A DNA stretch of 11,281 nt from the NCBI GenBank assembly GCA_004195335.1, contig SDWK01000044.1, forward strand, positions 1 through 11,281, written 5' to 3'. The notes beneath the pieces are model-generated. The model did no database searches, had not been told where the DNA came from, and worked only from the letters and a program-made list of their open reading frames with translations. Positions 8,024 through 11,281 of the stretch are shown in pieces. Within the stretch, counting starts at the first letter, position 1. The number at the start of each line of letters is the position of its first letter. The stretch comes from Shewanella sp. (lineage in GTDB: Bacteria > Pseudomonadota > Gammaproteobacteria > Enterobacterales > Shewanellaceae). A program made the position numbers and the translations under genes.

Positions 8024-8049
8024 ACGAGTATAACGAAATAGGTATAGTA

Positions 8050-8670
8050 CTAATGATTCACGGGTATTGAATCTAGTTCACTAGGTCTATTGTCGTCTAT
8101 TTGCACCCCATTATTCAATCTTTGTTGTAGCATGTGATCCTGAATGTATGCATTGATACGCTGGCGCTGCTCCATAACCTGCTCATTGGTGAAGCTTTGG
8201 TTCTGTTGCACCGGTCCGGTTTGCAGACTCACTGGTGTAACACTGCCTACCAGTGGACGGGTGTTAAGCACAGGTAGAGGTGATGCATCGAATGCATTCT
8301 CTTGTTGGCTGTAATTTTGAACACCGACAACCGCAACTAAAGCGACACTTGCAGCGATGGCATACTGACCAAATTGTTTAAACATAGGAATGACATTACT
8401 CAATCCCTTAGCTTTAACTTTTACATCGGTAGCCGTTTCGCGCTTAACGGGTGCAATAATTGTGGGCTCATTTTCGATTGCCGCAGCAATGTTAGCAAAA
8501 AGATCTAAGCATACAGCCTTAGGTAACTCTCCACGCATCGCGTCGCCTATCATATGATAATCACGCCACTGTTCATGTGAATCCTTGTCAGCTGCAAGTT
8601 CAGCCAACATCTGCTCATCGATTTCACCATCGACGGCAGCGGATACCCATTCCTGACCTAATTTATCCAT
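8050..8670 (-). CDS. rseA: Anti-sigma-E factor RseA
   Basis: RseA is a single-pass inner-membrane protein whose cytoplasmic domain holds sigma-E inactive. Under envelope stress DegS cuts its periplasmic part, RseP cuts within the membrane and ClpXP degrades the remainder. The 206-residue protein has the N-terminal anti-sigma domain (about 1-70, MDKLGQEWVSAAVDGEID and WRDYHMIGDAMRGELP). One membrane segment spans about 101-118 (QYAIAASVALVAVVGVQ), and a Gln-rich periplasmic region follows. TPVSLQ at 145-150 aligns with the E. coli DegS site between Val and Ser, giving V147/S148 here. The E. coli RseP site Ala-Cys aligns with A107-S108. EQRQRINAYIQDHMLQQRL (168-186) matches the conserved RseB-binding region. 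AGGTGA lies close upstream of the ATG, and the gene starts 27 bases after rpoE. Confidence 0.95.
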   Translation of the reverse strand: MDKLGQEWVSAAVDGEIDEQMLAELAADKDSHEQWRDYHMIGDAMRGELPKAVCLDLFANIAAAIENEPTIIAPVKRETATDVKVKAKGLSNVIPMFKQFGQYAIAASVALVAVVGVQNYSQQENAFDASPLPVLNTRPLVGSVTPVSLQTGPVQQNQSFTNEQVMEQRQRINAYIQDHMLQQRLNNGVQIDDNRPSELDSIPVNH

Positions 8671-8697
8671 TTTTCACCTGTATTCATTTAAAGGATG

Positions 8698-9276
8698 CTA
8701 CTGCTCCAGCAAAGGCTGAAGCTTTTTATCGATTGCCTCTCGAGCCCTGAAGATTCGAGATCTTACAGTACCGACGGGACATTCCATGACGTTCGCTATC
8801 TCTTCGTAACTCATACCATCGAGTTCTCGCAACGAAATAGCCATCTTTAATTCTTCTGGCAATGTATCCAAGGTGTCAAAGACAACCTTCTGGATCTCAT
8901 CCGACAACATCAAACGTTCTGGAGATGCAAACTCCTTTAATGCGTCGCTGCCATCATAATATTCGGCTTCCTCTGCATCGATATCATTTGCAGGTGCGCG
9001 TCGCCCCTGTGCAACCAAATGATTCTTAGCTGTGTTAACCGCAATTCGGTATAACCAAGTATAAAACGCACTTTCACCACGAAAATTGGGCAATGCTCGG
9101 TAAGCTTTGATAAAGGCTTCCTGAGCTACATCTGCAACGTCGGCCTGATTACGCACGTAGCGAGCAATCAAACTCATGACCTTGTTTTGATATTTCAGCA
9201 CCAAAAGGTTAAAAGCGTTTTTATCTCCCAGCTGTACACGTTCAACTAATTGTTGATCACTTATTTGTCCACTCAT
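8698..9276 (-). CDS. rpoE: RNA polymerase sigma factor RpoE (sigma-E)
   Basis: Sigma-E is the group 4 (ECF) sigma factor that directs transcription of outer-membrane and periplasmic stress genes. Its 192 residues contain sigma region 2 (about 10-93), with DVAQEAFIKAYRAL (49-62) and SAFYTWLYRIAVNTAKN (69-85). A variable acidic linker follows, then region 4 (about 130-185) with LRELDGMSYEEIA and the recognition helix CPVGTVRSRIFRAREAI (166-182). Regions 2 and 4 are very close to E. coli RpoE as I recall it. It is the first gene of rpoE-rseA-rseB-rseC, with its anti-sigma factor immediately downstream. AGGAG lies 12 bases before the ATG, slightly far. A sigma-E-type promoter about 60 bases upstream of the start suggests positive autoregulation. 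Confidence 0.98.
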   Translation of the reverse strand: MSGQISDQQLVERVQLGDKNAFNLLVLKYQNKVMSLIARYVRNQADVADVAQEAFIKAYRALPNFRGESAFYTWLYRIAVNTAKNHLVAQGRRAPANDIDAEEAEYYDGSDALKEFASPERLMLSDEIQKVVFDTLDTLPEELKMAISLRELDGMSYEEIANVMECPVGTVRSRIFRAREAIDKKLQPLLEQ

Positions 9277-9297
9277 CCGAGCCGACTACTCCTAAAT

Positions 9298-9330
9298 CTA
9301 AAATGCTGATTTCTCAGTCGCTCGAATCAT
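9298..9330 (-). other. Possible 10-codon upstream open reading frame before rpoE
   Basis: On the minus strand an ATG at 9330 opens the frame MIRATEKSAF, ending in TAG at 9298, 21 bases before the rpoE start codon. E. coli has a longer leader peptide, RseD, upstream of rpoE that also begins MIR, as I recall. No Shine-Dalgarno sequence precedes this ATG, and the predicted sigma-E start point lies only about four bases upstream of it. It may be chance. Confidence 0.2.
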
Positions 9331-9339
9331 ATTCACATA

Positions 9340-9369
9340 TGTAGACTAGCTTACTTCCGAAAAGTTCTA
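9340..9369 (-). promoter_or_regulatory. Sigma-E-dependent promoter of rpoE (autoregulatory)
   Basis: On the minus strand AGAACTT (9369-9363) resembles the sigma-E -35 consensus GGAACTT. TCTACA (9345-9340) resembles the -10 form found before E. coli rpoE (TCTAA). They are 17 bases apart. A seven-T tract lies directly upstream of the -35 box, a common feature of sigma-E promoters. The predicted start near 9334 gives a leader of about 58 bases. The position just upstream of rpoE supports the call. Confidence 0.75.
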
Positions 9370-9476
9370 AAAAAATTGCATCGAGATGAATTTAATTTCT
9401 GTTAACCGATAATCTATCCAAAATTCTGATCTTGGTTTACCATAGTTAACACTCACTGAACAGACTATGATACCTG

Positions 9477-11087
9477 ATGAAACAAGTAGTTGAACACCAA
9501 TCTGACGTTTTGGTTATCGGCAGCGGCGCTGCAGGACTCACTTTAGCCTTGCATCTTGCTGAAAAATCACAAGTTACATTACTTTCCAAGGGGCCTCTAA
9601 GTGAAGGTTCTACTTATTATGCTCAGGGAGGTATTGCCTCTGTTTTCGATGAAGACGATACCGTAGAGTCCCATGTTGCCGACACCTTGGTTGCCGGAGC
9701 CGGACTTTGTGATGAATCAGTGGTTACTTTCACCGCGGAGAATGCCAAACGCTCTATGGAGTGGCTCATACAGTGTGGTGTGGCGTTCGATAAAGAGGAA
9801 ACTCTCGACGGTGACTCAACAAATGCGCCCTATCATCTTACCCGTGAAGGGGGTCACAGCCACAGACGAATTCTTCATTCCGCCGATGCTACAGGTAAAG
9901 AAGTTCAGGTCACACTTCAAGATAGAGCCAGAGCACACCCAAACATACTCGTGCTCGAACGTTATAATGCTATCGACCTCATTACTTCGCGTAAGCTAAA
10001 CAGGCCAGGAAACCGTGTTCTCGGGGCTTATATATGGAACCGTGACGCCGAACAGGTCGAAACAGTTAAGGCCCGTTTTGTCGCTTTAGCTACTGGTGGC
10101 AGCTCTAAAGTTTATCAATATACCTCTAATCCTGATATCGCATCGGGTGACGGAATTGCGATGGCGTGGCGTTCGGGTTGTCGTGTGGCTAACATGGAGT
10201 TCAATCAATTCCATCCCACCTGCCTTTACCACGCAGATGCCAGAAACTTCCTGCTCACCGAAGCACTTCGAGGTGAAGGGGCTTACCTGCGCCGTCCTGA
10301 TGGCAGTCGCTTTATGCCAGAATTCGATGAGCGAGCCGAATTGGCACCGAGAGATATTGTCGCCCGCGCGATTGATTATGAGATGAAACGTCTGGGAGCT
10401 GATTGTGTCTATCTGGATATCAGCCATAAACCCGCTGACTTTGTTATCAAACATTTCCCCACAATTCATAAACGCTGTTTAGAGTTTGGAATCGATATCA
10501 CCACAGATCAAATTCCTGTCGTGCCTGCCGCTCACTATACCTGTGGCGGGATCATGACAGATCTACATGGTCAAACCGATCTCAATGGTCTCTATGCCAT
10601 TGGTGAGGTGGCTTATACCGGTTTACATGGCGCAAATCGTCTGGCCAGTAACTCGCTACTCGAATGCTTAGTCTTCGCAAGAGCCGCCGCAGAAGACATT
10701 GAAAGTCTGCTACATAAAATTCCAATGCCAGGTAATTTACCCGCTTGGGATGAGAGTCAAGTCTCGAACTCTGATGAAGAGGTCGTCATTGCGCATAACT
10801 GGCACGAATTACGCTTGTTTATGTGGGATTACGTCGGCATTGTTCGATCGGATAAACGTCTCGAACGCGCATTGAGACGCTGTATCATGCTGCAGCAAGA
10901 GATCCTGGAATATTACAGTAACTTCCGTGTCAGCAATAACCTGTTGGAACTAAGAAACTTAGTGCAGGTAGCAGAACTGATTATTCGCTGTGCGATGGAG
11001 AGAAAAGAGAGTCGAGGCTTGCATTACAACATAGATCACCCGCAGCAGGTCGAAGATCCGAAACCAACCATTCTACAGCCCGACTAG
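9477..11087 (+). CDS. nadB: L-aspartate oxidase
   Basis: NadB is the cytoplasmic FAD enzyme that oxidises L-aspartate to iminoaspartate, which NadA uses to make quinolinate for de novo NAD synthesis; oxygen or fumarate accepts the electrons. The 536-residue product is full length (E. coli 540). The N-terminal FAD-binding Rossmann motif GSGAAG is at 15-20. The flavoprotein signatures [12 protein letters not shown] (43-54), [12 protein letters not shown] (120-131), [12 protein letters not shown] (205-216) and [12 protein letters not shown] (241-252) follow. R292 in APRDIVARA corresponds to the catalytic E. coli R290. [17 protein letters not shown] (384-400) precedes the helical C-terminal domain. 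It diverges from rpoE across a 200-base gap. No convincing ribosome binding site or sigma-70 promoter stands out; TATGAT lies only five bases before the ATG. Confidence 0.98.
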   Translation: MKQVVEHQSDVLVIGSGAAGLTLALHLAEKSQVTLLSKGPLSEGSTYYAQGGIASVFDEDDTVESHVADTLVAGAGLCDESVVTFTAENAKRSMEWLIQCGVAFDKEETLDGDSTNAPYHLTREGGHSHRRILHSADATGKEVQVTLQDRARAHPNILVLERYNAIDLITSRKLNRPGNRVLGAYIWNRDAEQVETVKARFVALATGGSSKVYQYTSNPDIASGDGIAMAWRSGCRVANMEFNQFHPTCLYHADARNFLLTEALRGEGAYLRRPDGSRFMPEFDERAELAPRDIVARAIDYEMKRLGADCVYLDISHKPADFVIKHFPTIHKRCLEFGIDITTDQIPVVPAAHYTCGGIMTDLHGQTDLNGLYAIGEVAYTGLHGANRLASNSLLECLVFARAAAEDIESLLHKIPMPGNLPAWDESQVSNSDEEVVIAHNWHELRLFMWDYVGIVRSDKRLERALRRCIMLQQEILEYYSNFRVSNNLLELRNLVQVAELIIRCAMERKESRGLHYNIDHPQQVEDPKPTILQPD

Positions 11088-11096
11088 GCTTGGGTG

Positions 11097-11146
11097 TAAA
11101 AGCTGATTGGGTATGTCATCGATAAACCGCCTAAAATTAGCTTTTA
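11097..11146. repeat. Inverted repeat spanning the nadB/ygfX convergent junction
   Basis: TAAAAGCT (11097-11104) and AGCTTTTA (11139-11146) are exact reverse complements separated by 34 bases. They bracket the gap between the two convergent stops. The loop is long and the arms AT-rich, so a transcription terminator is possible but weak. No other terminator is visible after nadB. Confidence 0.3.
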
Positions 11147-11281
11147 TTGCTCAAAAGTAGACGACACAAGTGGCGATAACTTGTGTCGTCAAGCATATCA
11201 GCCCAAACAATGATTAATCGTTTATCGATATCGGTCTGGATATAAAACAGTGACGCAAACGGCGTGACGACTCTTCTGCCT
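11137..11281 (-). CDS. ygfX: C-terminal fragment of a YgfX-like membrane protein (5' part outside the window)
   Basis: An open minus-strand frame enters from the right edge and ends at TAA (11139-11137), giving 47 visible residues. The visible parts include RRVVTPFASLFYIQTDID, RLIIVWADMLDD and SYRHLCRLLLSNKS. The pattern of a hydrophobic strand, then WxDxLxxxxYRxLxRLL near the C-terminus, is what I expect of YgfX/CptA, a small inner-membrane protein usually paired with SdhE (YgfY), the FAD assembly factor. A YgfX-SdhE pair next to nadB is, as I recall, the usual Shewanella arrangement, which supports the call. It converges on nadB with a 49-base gap. The segment from about 11160 to 11190 of this coding region is a perfect inverted repeat. 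Confidence 0.6.
   Translation of the reverse strand, partial: GRRVVTPFASLFYIQTDIDKRLIIVWADMLDDTSYRHLCRLLLSNKS
11160..11190. repeat. Perfect 12-bp stem-loop inside the ygfX-like coding end
   Basis: GACGACACAAGT (11160-11171) and ACTTGTGTCGTC (11179-11190) are perfect reverse complements around a 7-base loop. The structure encodes the residues DDTSYRHLCRL on the minus strand. No T-run follows on the plus strand; on the minus strand TACTTTTGAG follows. It may act as a transcript-end or mRNA-stability structure shared by the convergent genes. Confidence 0.65.

Noticed and set aside
9401..9450. Two GTTAAC palindromes in the rpoE/nadB gap as a NadR- or NrtR-type operator for nadB
   Set aside because: Six-base palindromes spaced 44 bases apart are expected fairly often in AT-rich DNA. 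They do not convincingly match a regulator motif I can recall.
10086..10469. A 127-codon minus-strand open frame opposite nadB
   Set aside because: It lies wholly antisense to a highly conserved enzyme gene, has no family resemblance and no start signals. Codon constraint of nadB explains it.
1..11281. CRISPR array, toxin-antitoxin or phage-defence system, tRNA or rRNA gene, prophage or attachment site
   Set aside because: No spaced direct repeats, tRNA-like folds, integrases or defence-family proteins are visible. All full-length genes belong to conserved housekeeping families.

Overview
The window looks like core chromosome of a Shewanella-type marine gammaproteobacterium. The evidence is the gene order, the close match of every protein to gammaproteobacterial housekeeping families as I remember them, the AT-leaning intergenic DNA, and an intergenic repeat whose ends read ATACCAATTCCATT, a style I associate with Shewanella and relatives. 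The genus is an inference from memory; no search was run.

Layout, left to right. The minus strand carries one long block read from right to left: rpoE, rseA, rseB, rseC, lepA, lepB, rnc, era, recO and pdxJ (pdxJ is cut at the left edge). nadB diverges from rpoE on the plus strand. It converges on the 3' end of a further minus-strand gene at the right edge, probably ygfX.

Functional groups. The rpoE-rseABC operon is the envelope-stress module: sigma-E, its membrane anti-sigma factor RseA, the periplasmic guard RseB, and the inner-membrane protein RseC. A good sigma-E-type promoter precedes rpoE, consistent with autoregulation. lepA (EF4) and lepB (signal peptidase I) concern translation and protein export. 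rnc and era concern rRNA processing and 30S maturation. recO belongs to recombinational repair, pdxJ to pyridoxal phosphate synthesis and nadB to NAD synthesis.

The unusual material lies between genes. A MITE-like element of about 280 bp with imperfect 32-33 bp terminal inverted repeats sits between era and recO and ends 7 bases before the recO start codon. A perfect 9-bp dyad overlaps the -35 box of a candidate lepB promoter, next to a GC-rich hairpin whose T-run faces against the genes. The candidate lepA promoter takes its -35 box from another short ATACCAAT-type repeat. A perfect 12-bp stem-loop is embedded in the coding end of the right-edge gene. I see no phage, CRISPR array, defence system, tRNA or rRNA, and no clearly new biological system. 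The genes are ordinary, and the leads concern regulation and repeat insertion.
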